This document shows positions 53,800 through 62,613 of a stretch of DNA of 64,000 bases, piece by piece. The notes beneath the pieces were generated by a model, which did no database searches, was not told the origin of the DNA, and saw only the letters and a program-made list of their open reading frames with translations. The DNA lies in assembly GCF_943846705.1 (NCBI RefSeq), contig NZ_OX044366.1, forward strand, positions 558,001 to 622,000, in the 5' to 3' direction. Source of the stretch: an uncultured Pseudomonas sp. GTDB lineage: Bacteria; Pseudomonadota; Gammaproteobacteria; Pseudomonadales; Pseudomonadaceae. The position numbers were made by a program, and so were the translations under genes. The number at the start of each line of letters is the position of its first letter. Positions within the stretch are counted from its first letter, which is position 1.

Positions 53800-54006
53800 A
53801 TGAAATCAATCAAAACCCTGTTCGTGGTTATCGCGCTTACCGCTTCTTCCTTGGCGATGGCCGAAGGCGGTGCTGATCGTACTTTTGCTCGCATGGAACA
53901 GGCCAGCAAGGTATCGATGGAAGCCTATCAACTGGCCCAGCAACAGAAAAAAGAGTCTCCGGTTGCAGGCAATAAAACCCAAACAGCCGACCACGCCAAC
54001 TGCTAG
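53800..54006 (+). CDS. PtrA-like small periplasmic protein
   Basis: A 68-residue protein with GAGG upstream. The signal peptide ends LAMA-EGGADR. The mature N-terminus EGGADRTFARMEQASKVSME is the closest in the window to PtrA, the copper-induced co-regulatory protein of Pseudomonas that also dampens type III secretion. The single Cys is the last residue (HANC). It stands immediately ahead of the copA-copB operon with CopR-type boxes on both sides. Function here probably copper-linked. Confidence 0.8.
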   Translation: MKSIKTLFVVIALTASSLAMAEGGADRTFARMEQASKVSMEAYQLAQQQKKESPVAGNKTQTADHANC

Positions 54007-54017
54007 TACAGGCCAAC

Positions 54018-54033
54018 CTGACAGAAATGTAAT
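54018..54033 (+). promoter_or_regulatory. CopR-type box ahead of copA
   Basis: CTGACAGAAATGTAAT, the best copy of the CopR-type box, 170 bases before the copA start. Confidence 0.75.
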
Positions 54034-54202
54034 CACTTAGCCGGTCGAGATATGGCAGTTTCTCAAGCTTGCTGTCGGATTGAGTTGAATAATCACGGCA
54101 GTAGGCAAGGCTGATAGGAAAACCCTCCCAGGATGAAGCTGACAATCAACCTAAAGTCACGGTTGTTTACCCTGGTACCTCTAACTGATTGGACATAACG
54201 GT

Positions 54203-56083
54203 ATGCACAAAAGCTCAAGACGAACCTTCGTTAAAGGCCTGGCAGCCACCGGCATTCTCGGAGGCCTTGGCTTGTGGCGCACGCCCGTTTGGGCGGTGAC
54301 CAGCCCAGGCCAACCCAACGTACTGACTGGCACCGACTTCGACTTGTTCATTGGTGAAACGCCAGTAAACATAACCGGCGCAACCCGCACCGCGATGGCT
54401 ATTAACGGGTCTATTCCAGGGCCAATTTTGCGCTGGAAGGAAGGTGACACCGTCACGTTGCGGGTGAAAAATCGCTTGGCCGAAGACACCTCGATTCACT
54501 GGCACGGCATCATTTTGCCCGCCAACATGGATGGTGTACCTGGCTTGAGCTTCCACGGCATCGCGCCCGATGGCATGTACGAGTACAGGTTCAAGGTCAA
54601 TCAAAACGGTACCTACTGGTACCACAGCCACTCGGGGTTGCAGGAGCAGATCGGCGTTTACGGCGCTTTGGTCATCGATGCCAAAGAGCCTGAGCCATTC
54701 AGCTATGACCGTGACTACGTGGTGATGCTGACTGACTGGACCGATGAGGACCCAACCCGGTTATTGGCCAAGCTCAAAAAGCAGTCGGACTACTACAACT
54801 TTCATAAACGCACCGTTGGCGACTTTATCAACGACGTCAGCGAGCAAGGTTGGTCGGCAACAATTGCAGATCGCAAGATGTGGGCTGAAATGAAGATGAG
54901 CCCCACCGATCTCGCCGACGTCAGCGCCTATACCTACACCTACCTGATGAACGGCCAGGCACCTAATGGCAACTGGACCGGTATTTTCAAGCCGGGTGAA
55001 AAACTCCGTTTGCGCTTTATCAACGGTTCAGCGATGAGCTACTTCGACGTACGTATCCCCGGTTTGAAGATGACCGTGGTGGCCGCCGACGGCCAGTACG
55101 TAAGCCCGGTCAGTGTCGACGAGTTCCGTATCGCCGTTGCCGAGACCTACGACGTGATTGTCGAGCTCGCCGAGCAAGAGGCTTACACCATTTTTGCTCA
55201 GTCCATGGATCGCACCGGCTATGCCCGAGGCACACTGGCTATACGAGAGGGCTTGAGCGCTGCAGTACCCGAAACGGATCCTCGCCCCCTGATCGCCATG
55301 GGTGACATGGGTATGGATCACGGCAGCATGGCGGGTATGGACCATGGCAGCATGCAAGGCGACATGAGCGGCATGGATCACAGCAAGATGGCCGGTATGG
55401 GCGCTGGCGGGATGCAAGGTGACATGGCCGGCATGGACCACAGCAAGATGGCTGGCATGATCCCTGGTGCCATGCAAGGTGACATGGCGGGCATGGATCA
55501 CAGCAAAATGGCCAGCATGGACCACTCAGGCATGGCCGGGATGGGCGCAGGCGCAGCAATGCAAGCGCACCCAGCCTCTGAAACCAATAACCCGCTGGTC
55601 GACATGCAGACCATGACCCCGACCCACAAGCTGGACGATCCGGGCATCGGGCTGCGTGGTAATGGTCGTCGCGTACTGACCTATTCCGACTTGAAAAGTA
55701 CCTTTCCCGACCCGGACGGCCGTGAGCCCAGCCGAACCATTGAGCTGCACCTCACCGGGCACATGGAGAAATTTTCCTGGTCATTCGACGGCATCAAGTT
55801 TTCGGATGCCGAGCCATTGCGCCTTAAGTACGGCGAGCGCGTGCGCATCACGCTGGTCAACGACACCATGATGACGCACCCCATCCACCTTCACGGCATG
55901 TGGAGTGATCTGGAGGATGCGAACGGCAACTTCATGGTTCGAAAGCACACCATCGACATGCCGCCAGGTTCCAAACGCAGCTATCGAGTAACGGCTGATG
56001 CATTGGGTCGCTGGGCCTACCACTGCCACCTGCTACTCCACATGGAAATGGGCATGTTCCGTGAAGTTCGTGTGGATGAGTAA
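54203..56083 (+). CDS. copA: Periplasmic multicopper oxidase CopA
   Basis: A 626-residue Tat-exported oxidase. The twin-Arg signal is SRRTFVKGLAA. The three cupredoxin domains carry the copper motifs in order: IHWHG, WYHSHSG, HPIHLHGMW near 575 and HCHLLLHMEMGMF near the end, supplying type 1, 2 and 3 copper ligands. A Met-rich insert (~365-455) repeats MDHGSM/MDHSKMAGM units that bind extra copper. CopA (PcoA type) oxidises Cu(I) to the less toxic Cu(II) in the periplasm. It is the first gene of copA-M/H peptide-copB-cytochrome-DUF411. Confidence 0.95.
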   Translation: MHKSSRRTFVKGLAATGILGGLGLWRTPVWAVTSPGQPNVLTGTDFDLFIGETPVNITGATRTAMAINGSIPGPILRWKEGDTVTLRVKNRLAEDTSIHWHGIILPANMDGVPGLSFHGIAPDGMYEYRFKVNQNGTYWYHSHSGLQEQIGVYGALVIDAKEPEPFSYDRDYVVMLTDWTDEDPTRLLAKLKKQSDYYNFHKRTVGDFINDVSEQGWSATIADRKMWAEMKMSPTDLADVSAYTYTYLMNGQAPNGNWTGIFKPGEKLRLRFINGSAMSYFDVRIPGLKMTVVAADGQYVSPVSVDEFRIAVAETYDVIVELAEQEAYTIFAQSMDRTGYARGTLAIREGLSAAVPETDPRPLIAMGDMGMDHGSMAGMDHGSMQGDMSGMDHSKMAGMGAGGMQGDMAGMDHSKMAGMIPGAMQGDMAGMDHSKMASMDHSGMAGMGAGAAMQAHPASETNNPLVDMQTMTPTHKLDDPGIGLRGNGRRVLTYSDLKSTFPDPDGREPSRTIELHLTGHMEKFSWSFDGIKFSDAEPLRLKYGERVRITLVNDTMMTHPIHLHGMWSDLEDANGNFMVRKHTIDMPPGSKRSYRVTADALGRWAYHCHLLLHMEMGMFREVRVDE

Positions 56084-56095
56084 AGGAGATATCTG

Positions 56096-56413
56096 ATGAG
56101 CACTTTAATGAAGCGAAAAGCCCTGGTTAGCAGCGCTGCTATGTTGAGCCTTTTGGCTGCTCTGTATGTTCCGCTGTCATTGGCCGGTGCAGGTCACAGT
56201 GAGCACGAACAACATGCTGCTGAAGTACCTGCGTCTGAAGCCGCAGGTGAAAGAAATGCCGCGCAAGCAAAGGAATCGGCTCCTGCTAGTCAGCAAATGG
56301 ATCATGGTTCCATGAATCATGGGGATATGACTCAAGGCGGCATGGATCACGAAAACATGATGGATAAGCATGGCGGCACCGAAGCCGAAGCAGGTTCGAA
56401 CCATGACCACTAA
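56096..56413 (+). CDS. Met/His-rich secreted peptide between copA and copB
   Basis: A 105-residue protein with AAAGGAG upstream. The signal peptide (~30 residues, MLSLLAALYVPLSLAGAG) is followed by an Ala/Glu-rich region and a Met/His tail (MDHGSMNHGDMTQGGMDHEN). It resembles the Met-rich inserts of CopA and CopB. It probably binds copper in the periplasm. Its last 11 bases overlap the copB start. Confidence 0.75.
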   Translation: MSTLMKRKALVSSAAMLSLLAALYVPLSLAGAGHSEHEQHAAEVPASEAAGERNAAQAKESAPASQQMDHGSMNHGDMTQGGMDHENMMDKHGGTEAEAGSNHDH

Positions 56414-57413
56414 GCTTTTACACCCGTCCCTAATAGCACTGGCAGTGTCGCTGAGCATGCTTAGCAGCGGGTTAACCTACGCTGCAGAAGAAATGGATCA
56501 TTCGGCAATGGGCCACGGCTCTGCCAAAGAGCCGATGCCGGGCATGGATCATAGCCAGATGGGTCACAGCCAAAGCCAGCCCCCAAAAAAAGCTCCGGCT
56601 ATGGACCACAGCAAGATGGGTCACGGCGCCATGCAAGGGCAGATGGAGGGTATGGATCATACAAAGATGAACCATGGTTCCGCTGTAACCCCGAGAACGA
56701 CCAGTCGCACGCCTATCCCGGTTCTGACAGATGCGGACCGTGAAGCCGCGTTTCCGCCGTTACCCGGGCACAAGGTTCACGACAGCGCCATCAACAGCTT
56801 TTTCCTGCTCGACCAACTCGAATACCAGGATGCCGATGAAGGCAGCACCTTGGCCTGGGATGCCTCCGGCTGGATTGGCGGTGACATCAATCGCTTGTGG
56901 CTGCGCTCCGAGGGTGAACGCACCAATGGTGTCACTGAGGACGCTGAGCTGCAGGCCCTGTACGGCCGCTCAATCGGCCCATGGTGGGATGTAGTCGCGG
57001 GGGTTCGCCAGGACTTCAAACCAGAGTCGCCACAGACCTGGGCTGCCTTCGGCATTCAGGGTATGGCGCTATACGCCTTCGAGGCTGAGGCCACCGCCTT
57101 TGTCGGCGAAAACGGCCAGACGGCTGCACGCTTAGAAGGCGATTACGACATCCTGCTGACCAACCGTCTGATCCTCCAGCCTACCGCAGAAATGAATTTC
57201 TACGGCAAGAACGATCCCGAGCGCGGCATAGGGTCAGGCCTGGCCAATGCTGAGGTCGGTTTGCGTCTGCGCTACGAGATCATTCCCCAGTTCGCACCCT
57301 ACATCGGCGTTTCCTGGAGTCGCTCCTACGGCAACACTGCCGACTTAGTGCGCGATGAGGGCGGGGATGTTGAAGAGGCACGCTTGGTTGCCGGTATTCG
57401 GATGTGGTTTTGA
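56403..57413 (+). CDS. copB: Copper resistance outer-membrane protein CopB
   Basis: A 336-residue protein starting at ATG 56403 (MTTKLLHPSLIALAVSLSML), overlapping the previous gene by 11 bases. A signal peptide (~28) is followed by a Met/His-rich region (~30-95: MDHSAMGHG, MDHSQMGHSQ, MDHSKMGHG, MDHTKMNHG). The CopB outer-membrane beta-barrel domain follows (~120-336), with DQLEYQDADEGSTLAWDASGW in two pieces, a conserved PYIGVSWSRSYGNTADL and terminal RMWF. It sequesters or exports copper at the outer membrane. Confidence 0.94.
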   Translation: MTTKLLHPSLIALAVSLSMLSSGLTYAAEEMDHSAMGHGSAKEPMPGMDHSQMGHSQSQPPKKAPAMDHSKMGHGAMQGQMEGMDHTKMNHGSAVTPRTTSRTPIPVLTDADREAAFPPLPGHKVHDSAINSFFLLDQLEYQDADEGSTLAWDASGWIGGDINRLWLRSEGERTNGVTEDAELQALYGRSIGPWWDVVAGVRQDFKPESPQTWAAFGIQGMALYAFEAEATAFVGENGQTAARLEGDYDILLTNRLILQPTAEMNFYGKNDPERGIGSGLANAEVGLRLRYEIIPQFAPYIGVSWSRSYGNTADLVRDEGGDVEEARLVAGIRMWF

Positions 57414-57431
57414 GAACCTGAAGAGCCTGAC

Positions 57432-58295
57432 ATGAAAAAAACAATTAAAACCCTGGTGGCGGCGAGCGTAGTCGGAAGTTTCGCGATAGGTGCTGTGGCC
57501 TATATGGGCCTGATCAACGTGGGGGCCGATGACCCTCACTTCCCAGCAGTGCATGCATTCCTGGCGATGGCCCGAGACCGCTCCATCGAAGTACGCGCCA
57601 AGAACATTGAGGTGCCTAACCTGAATGACGAGGCGCTGATTAAAGCTGGCGCAGGCAACTACAATTCGATGTGCATCGGCTGCCATTTGGCACCGGGCGT
57701 CGCGGAAACTGAGCTAAGCCAAGCACTTTACCCCGCTCCGCCTAACCTCGTGAAGGTTGGTATCGATGGCAGTCCAGCCGCCGCGTTCTGGGTGATCAAA
57801 CATGGCATCAAGGCCACTGGCATGCCGGCTTGGGGCAAGAGCATGGGCGACCCGTACATCTGGGGCATGGTCGCATTCCTCAACCAGTTACCAAAAATGG
57901 ATGCCCAGCAGTATCAAGCACTGGTTGCATCGAGCGGTGGTCACGAGCATGGCGGTGGCGAGACCCAGATGCATAACCACGAAGGCCAGCATGGCAGCGC
58001 CAAGTCGGATCATCATGCCGAGCCTGAAGCTGCGCCAGATCATCATGCTCCAGATAGCCCAAAAGCGAACGCAAGTGCCAGTCATCATGGCGATTCGGCG
58101 AAGAGTACGGATCACCACGCAGCAGATATGACACCATCAGATAGCGGCGCAGACCACCATGCGGCGGATGCCCAGAAAGCGCAGGGTGGCGCTGATCATC
58201 ACGCAACAGAGCCAACTCAACAGGAGCAGGCCCCGACCGCCGCGCCCAAAAACCACACCCACGCCGATGGCAAGGAGCACCTCCATGACAGCTAA
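57432..58295 (+). CDS. c-type cytochrome with His-rich C-terminal tail
   Basis: A 287-residue protein. A signal/anchor (~1-28) is followed by a class I cytochrome c domain with haem motif CIGCH (Cys81, Cys84, His85) and the likely axial Met131 in TGMPAWG. After residue ~170 comes a long low-complexity tail with repeated DHHA units (SDHHAEPEAAPDHHAPD, TDHHAAD, ADHHAAD, ADHHATE) and a closing HTHADGKEHLHDS. The tail looks like a copper or nickel sponge and is unusual for a cytochrome. It lies 18 bases after copB; it could take electrons from CopA-type copper oxidation. That link is inference. Confidence 0.85.
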   Translation: MKKTIKTLVAASVVGSFAIGAVAYMGLINVGADDPHFPAVHAFLAMARDRSIEVRAKNIEVPNLNDEALIKAGAGNYNSMCIGCHLAPGVAETELSQALYPAPPNLVKVGIDGSPAAAFWVIKHGIKATGMPAWGKSMGDPYIWGMVAFLNQLPKMDAQQYQALVASSGGHEHGGGETQMHNHEGQHGSAKSDHHAEPEAAPDHHAPDSPKANASASHHGDSAKSTDHHAADMTPSDSGADHHAADAQKAQGGADHHATEPTQQEQAPTAAPKNHTHADGKEHLHDS

Positions 58296-58740
58296 ACGTA
58301 AAGGCGCGCGAGTGGCGATGCTGGCCGCCTTGTTTATGACCTCCGCCGTTCATTCAGCTGACCCGCTGACAATCGACGTACACCGTGATGCAAATTGCGG
58401 ATGCTGCAAGAAGTGGATCTCGCACCTGGAAGCGAATGGCTTCAACGTCATCGACCATGTCGAGCTCGACATGACCTCGGTGAAGCAGCGACTCGGCGTT
58501 GCACCCCGACTGGCGTCCTGCCACACCGCCGTAATCGACGGAAAATTCGTCGAGGGCCATGTGCCAGCCGCGCAGGTCATCGAACTTTCTAAGCGTGATG
58601 ATCTGGCTGGCATCGCCGTTCCTGGGATGCCGGCTGGGTCGCCGGGTATGGAAGTTGGCGGTACCCAGCACGCCTATCAGGTGATCGGATTGACCAAGGC
58701 AGGTACTGAACAAGTGATTGCCGACTATCCCGCGAAGTAA
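58285..58740 (+). CDS. DUF411 periplasmic metal-binding protein
   Basis: A 151-residue protein starting at ATG 58285, overlapping the cytochrome stop by 11 bases. The signal peptide (~24) precedes the DUF411 domain: VHRDANCGCCKKWISHLEAN with Cys38, Cys40, Cys41, a second Cys in RLASCHTAVIDGKFVEGHVP, and GMPAGSPGME near the end. DUF411 proteins are thioredoxin-like and common in copper and silver operons. It closes the copA operon. Confidence 0.85.
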   Translation: MTAKRKGARVAMLAALFMTSAVHSADPLTIDVHRDANCGCCKKWISHLEANGFNVIDHVELDMTSVKQRLGVAPRLASCHTAVIDGKFVEGHVPAAQVIELSKRDDLAGIAVPGMPAGSPGMEVGGTQHAYQVIGLTKAGTEQVIADYPAK

Positions 58741-58978
58741 CACCTCATTGCTGAGCGAAGCATAACGCCCTATCGGGGTGTCCAGAATCATTGAGCCACA
58801 ACACCCCGCTAAAACCGAGCACTCACTCTTTTATAGGCCGAGTGCTTGGAATCATGACTGCTTAGTCCTTCGCCCTTTTCAAACTCCATACTCAGTACAT
58901 ATCTGTGAGTTTCACTTCTGGGTCGCTACGAGCCACTTAGCTTCGATGTCTGGTCGGTCAAAACCGTTGAAAATTGCG

Positions 58979-59003
58979 CAAAAAAAAGGCACCCGAGGGT
59001 GCC
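58979..59003 (-). terminator. Terminator for the minus-strand oprD copy 3
   Basis: GGCACCC/GGGTGCC (58988-59003) with an A-run on the plus side, that is a T-run for the minus-strand transcript. A second hairpin (CGAGTGCC/GGCACTCG, 59058-59077) lies closer to the gene. The 347 bases between 58741 and 59087 hold no gene. Confidence 0.75.
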
Positions 59004-59087
59004 GAAGGCCGTCTCCAAACCAAAGGAGCACTAAAGGAGACAGCGGCCGAGCAAGGCGAGTGCCCGCAGGCACTCGCCGATTACGCT

Positions 59088-60413
59088 TTAAAGCACTTCG
59101 AGCGGGTATTCGACGATAAGACGAACCTCATCCAGGTCCGATTCGAAATCTGTTGCACGGGTAGTCGCTTGGCGAATACGAAAAGACATGTCTTTCATTG
59201 AGCCGGCTTGCACGACGTACTTGGCTTCGATATCTCGCTCCCAACGCTTTTGGTTGGTCAGCGGATTCCCATCGTCATCGCGGCGCATGTACACCTCGTT
59301 GGCGTTGGTGTAGTCCGCATCCCAGCCCTGCGCGTAACGGGTCATAAAGCTCAGGCCGGGCACACCAAAAGGCTCCATGTCCAAGTCGTAGCGCACCTGC
59401 CAGGATTTTTCCTTGGGCGAGTTGAAGTCGCTGTACTGGATGGAGTTATCCAGGTAGATCGAGTCGGACTGACGCAAATAATCGAAGTCGTCATCGCCGT
59501 TGTTACGCTGAACACCAACCGAGACGGTATGGGCACCGAATTGCACTCCGACCTTGCCGCTCCAGATGTTGTTATCGAAGCTACCCAGTTGTTGTTTCCC
59601 TTCATCGACAGCTTTGTAGTAATTGAGCCCACCGATTAGGGTGACATCATCGGAAAGTGGATAGCTCAACGTGGTGCCAGCGTAGTATTGGTTCCATGCA
59701 TCTTTGAGACGACTGGTATAGAGACTGATGCCAATGTTGCCGTTGACCGAGTAATCGCCGCCAAAATAGGCGATCCAGGGGGAGTCGACGGAGCCGGCAT
59801 AGAACGTTGCGAAGCCATCGCGCATGCTGCTTGAGTTGGGCTCGCTCATTGAATGCAGGCGGCCACCTTGCAGTGCCAAGCCGTCAATACTGCTGTTGGC
59901 CACGGTGATACCGCGAAAGCTTTCGGGCAGGAGCCGCGAGTCGCCGTATTGAACGACGGGGCTGACAGGAAAAACGTCGCCAGCTTTGATGACTGTATCC
60001 ATGAACCTGGCTTTAACTGCACCGCCCACCTTGGAGTAGTCATCCTCGGGTTGCCCTGCGCTGTTGTATGGCATCACATCAACGGAGCCGCCTGCGCCGG
60101 ATCGCCCATCACCAGAGTCGAGTTTTAGGCCCAGCATCGCAAACGCGTCGATGCCAAAGCCAACGGTACCCTCGGTGAATCCAGACTCAAACTGCCCGAT
60201 GATTCCATGGGCCCATTCTTCCGAGTAACCATTTCCTGTGCTGCTCGACTGCCCCTTACGAAAGTCGCGATTGAAGTAGAGGTTGCGGTTCAGAATGGTG
60301 AAACTGCTGCCCTCGACGAAGCCTTCAGCCGTTTCTTCGGAGGCAATGGCAACCTGCCCGGTGCCGATACACAGAGCTATCAGCGATAAGCAGAACAGGG
60401 GTTTATTATTCAT
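59088..60413 (-). CDS. OprD-family outer-membrane porin, copy 3
   Basis: A 441-residue porin with AGGAG six bases upstream of ATG. Signal peptide ~24 residues (ending VAIA). Most residues match the porin at 29964 over the whole length: GFVEGSSFTILNRNLYFNRD, GFTEGTVGFGIDAFAMLGLKL-type strand, YGDSRLLPESFRG, QRNNGDDDFDYLRQSDSIYL, terminal YPLEVL. Same length and same neighbours (metal box, PtrA-like gene), so the two regions arose by duplication of a porin/PtrA unit. The substrate is unknown. Confidence 0.9.
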   Translation of the reverse strand: MNNKPLFCLSLIALCIGTGQVAIASEETAEGFVEGSSFTILNRNLYFNRDFRKGQSSSTGNGYSEEWAHGIIGQFESGFTEGTVGFGIDAFAMLGLKLDSGDGRSGAGGSVDVMPYNSAGQPEDDYSKVGGAVKARFMDTVIKAGDVFPVSPVVQYGDSRLLPESFRGITVANSSIDGLALQGGRLHSMSEPNSSSMRDGFATFYAGSVDSPWIAYFGGDYSVNGNIGISLYTSRLKDAWNQYYAGTTLSYPLSDDVTLIGGLNYYKAVDEGKQQLGSFDNNIWSGKVGVQFGAHTVSVGVQRNNGDDDFDYLRQSDSIYLDNSIQYSDFNSPKEKSWQVRYDLDMEPFGVPGLSFMTRYAQGWDADYTNANEVYMRRDDDGNPLTNQKRWERDIEAKYVVQAGSMKDMSFRIRQATTRATDFESDLDEVRLIVEYPLEVL

Positions 60414-60535
60414 GTGACGCTCCTGAATTATTTGGCAGTTTTATCTCTGGGAGATTTCTTGTAGTAGTTGCCGTAGCGCGCCAGGCATAGCCCGTGCGCG
60501 CTTGCGCCATACTTCCACATGCCAAATAACATCAG

Positions 60536-60553
60536 GGTGACTTGAAAATTACT
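60536..60553 (-). promoter_or_regulatory. Metal-response box ahead of oprD copy 3
   Basis: On the plus strand GGTGACTTGAAAATTACT, differing at two places from the czcC box at 39218; 123 bases upstream of the porin start. Confidence 0.65.
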
Positions 60554-60586
60554 TTTAAGTCAGTGAACTGTAAGCTCCTATATAGC

Positions 60587-60919
60587 TCAGTTTTGGTTGC
60601 GGCAAGCTGTACCCATCGCTCGATATTCAACAGTCTGTAAATCGCCGTTAGAGTCCTCATAGGTCATCTGAGCCGGCATTACCTCGCAACCGGAGCCTGT
60701 AGGGCTCGTATGTACGACCTTAGCGATGTCCAACTTCATGCCGTAGCGATAGTGAGTCACCTCGGGCGGAGTCTTGCCACGAGCAGCAGCGTATTCCTGC
60801 ATCGCTCTTTCGTTGTCTTGAATCATTCGACCATAGACCCGATCACCACCGCCTTCGGCCATAACCAGGGACGATGCAGAAATAACCGATACCGCCAATA
60901 CTGCTTTAAGAATGTTCAC
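60587..60919 (-). CDS. PtrA-like secreted protein with Cys pair
   Basis: A 110-residue protein with GTG start at 60919 and AGAGGGA upstream. The signal peptide ends LVMA-EGGGDR; EGGGDRVYGRMIQDNERAMQ is the PtrA-like N-terminus shared with 12852 and 53800. The C-terminal half is a distinct beta-rich part with two Cys (GSGCEVMPAQ; MGTACRNQN), likely a disulfide. It is read divergently from nothing visible but has its own box upstream. Function unknown. Confidence 0.72.
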   Translation of the reverse strand: MNILKAVLAVSVISASSLVMAEGGGDRVYGRMIQDNERAMQEYAAARGKTPPEVTHYRYGMKLDIAKVVHTSPTGSGCEVMPAQMTYEDSNGDLQTVEYRAMGTACRNQN

Positions 60920-60976
60920 GTTTAATCCCTCTACTTAGGTTGTAGTGGAAATATAAACGTATGCACCTGTCATCAA

Positions 60977-61004
60977 AGTGAAGCGAAAATTACATCTTCG
61001 TAAT
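60977..61004 (-). promoter_or_regulatory. Metal-response box ahead of the PtrA-like gene at 60919
   Basis: AGTGAAGCGAAAATTACA (60977-60994) matches the shared box, and ATTACATCTTCGTAAT (60989-61004) forms a TTAC/GTAA inverted repeat. Confidence 0.6.
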
Positions 61005-61204
61005 TGCAATATCAAAGGGGCTTTTCAGTGGTTGAAGATATGAAATGTGAGGGGCTCCGCCTGCGCGTTGAGAAAAGAACTCACCCACAGCGCAGCAGCC
61101 AGCACGCCTAAGCAGCCATGGCGCGCGATAAGGAAAGCAGACACCAAAGGATTTCGTAGCGGCCTCTGCAAGGTCGCTAGCAAGGCAGCGGTTTTCAGAC
61201 ACCT

Positions 61205-62176
61205 TCACCCTCGACGGAGACGCTTCAGCTGCCCCGTCCGCAGGCATCGAGCACCCTCAGGCCTCAAGAGCAGGTGCTGGCTATCCTTGACGAGATACTT
61301 CATCGCCTCGTGTACATGGGGCCGTATCGCCTGATTTCCCCTCTCGATATGACCGATGCCACGCTTCTCACCATATTGCTCCTTGTCATGGTTGCAGCTA
61401 TGGGCATAGCCCTGACCACGCGTGATTTCCTCCCACAAATCGATGATCTCAATCGCCTTCCAGACATCCCGGCACACCACATTGCCATTGAAGAAGAAAG
61501 CTGCATGGATGTGATAGCCCCTCCCTTCCTGACGATCCCCCTGCTCCACCGCATAGATGTAGCCAATGAGATGTTCGAAGATCGGATTACGTTTATGCGC
61601 GGTAACCAACTGCTGCAGGTCATCAAAGACATGCTCCGCTCGTAGCCTGGCCTGAGCTTCAGAACGGTAGTAAAGATTGACTCTGATGATCGTAGTACGC
61701 GAGTAAAGGCTCCTCACAGCATCCGTGTACTCAACGATCTCCCTCTCCTGCTTACGGGCCTCAAAGCGACGATCCCCAGGCCTACGCTGATACCACCGCT
61801 GACGGGTCAATTGACGAATCCGTGCGACTAGGACGTTCATGCTGTGGTGGTGGTCGAGGTAAGCCGTACCCCGTTCATTCAGACAGGCAGGACCATCAGG
61901 ATGACGCTCAAGGCGTATGTCCTGGCATGCCTCGCTGAACGCCTGCAGGTGCTCGCTGTAGCTGTACTCAACGCGATCATCAAAAAGGTCGATCATCTGT
62001 TGAATGCGGGTGAAATGCCGGGAGAGTCTGGTCTGCTCGACGCGCTCGTAACCTGAGCGGCTTTGCGTTATGCGAAATGCCGGTGTGTCGGACTTTTCGA
62101 TGGCCTGGACTAGTGACTCAATCTGTAGGGCAATATCGGATTGAGAGAGGTGAGTGTAAATATTCCGGTTGCTCAT
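61205..62176 (-). CDS. Inovirus Gp2 / YfjJ-type replication protein
   Basis: A 323-residue protein starting at ATG 62176 (MSNRNIYTHLSQSDIALQIE); AGG lies 8 bases upstream, and in-frame starts at 62203 or 62260 have weaker signals. It matches the YagK/YfjJ C-terminal family found in filamentous-phage satellites and CP4-type elements: YLDHHHSMNVLVARIRQL in the middle and GRGYHIHAAFFFNGN, the His-x-His of a rolling-circle-like replication protein. The N-terminal ~110 residues are charged. With AlpA and DUF3987 at the far left, it makes the set alpA-yfjI-yfjJ seen in CP4-57, here split by ~60 kb. Confidence 0.78.
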   Translation of the reverse strand: MSNRNIYTHLSQSDIALQIESLVQAIEKSDTPAFRITQSRSGYERVEQTRLSRHFTRIQQMIDLFDDRVEYSYSEHLQAFSEACQDIRLERHPDGPACLNERGTAYLDHHHSMNVLVARIRQLTRQRWYQRRPGDRRFEARKQEREIVEYTDAVRSLYSRTTIIRVNLYYRSEAQARLRAEHVFDDLQQLVTAHKRNPIFEHLIGYIYAVEQGDRQEGRGYHIHAAFFFNGNVVCRDVWKAIEIIDLWEEITRGQGYAHSCNHDKEQYGEKRGIGHIERGNQAIRPHVHEAMKYLVKDSQHLLLRPEGARCLRTGQLKRLRRG

Positions 62177-62541
62177 GATGGGTACCTGGCTGGTTGAACT
62201 CATACCAAGTACGTGATGTGTATTTTTTAACCGCTCTCCTTTTCCTGTGTTTGTAGCCAATGCTGAGCAGGAATATTGTTACTTACTATTGAAGGCGCTG
62301 AATAGATAGCTAATAGCTATATCAATAGATGCAGCATTGCCCACTGCCGCCCCCCCGATCAGGCCGGGTAGTGGGGAGCAGGATTGCCAAGCCTGCCGAG
62401 AGTTTTTCCGTATTGAGCTTTGGGGGAGTTAGCTGAGAGCAGAGCGCTCTTAGCAACGGCATAACCACCATGACCAGTCGAAGGCGCCCAACACAACTGT
62501 CCATGCACCCAAGGAGCGGATATTGTCACGTAAAATTGGCA

Positions 62542-62564
62542 TGGGGGGACAAGTGGGGGGACAA
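62542..62564. repeat. Tandem 11-bp repeat, possible integrase arm sites
   Basis: TGGGGGGACAA occurs at 62542-62552 and 62554-62564, a 12-base period. Short G-run/ACAA repeats of this kind occur at the ends of tyrosine-recombinase elements; no integrase or core site is visible here. Confidence 0.55.
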
Positions 62565-62613
62565 ATATATTATTAAAAAATAATATTATATTAATCAAAT
62601 ACTTATATATTTG

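Noticed and set aside
55310..55560. Repeats in copA that might be a minisatellite or CRISPR-like array
   Set aside because: They encode the normal Met/His-rich insert (MDHSKM units) of CopA and stay in frame.
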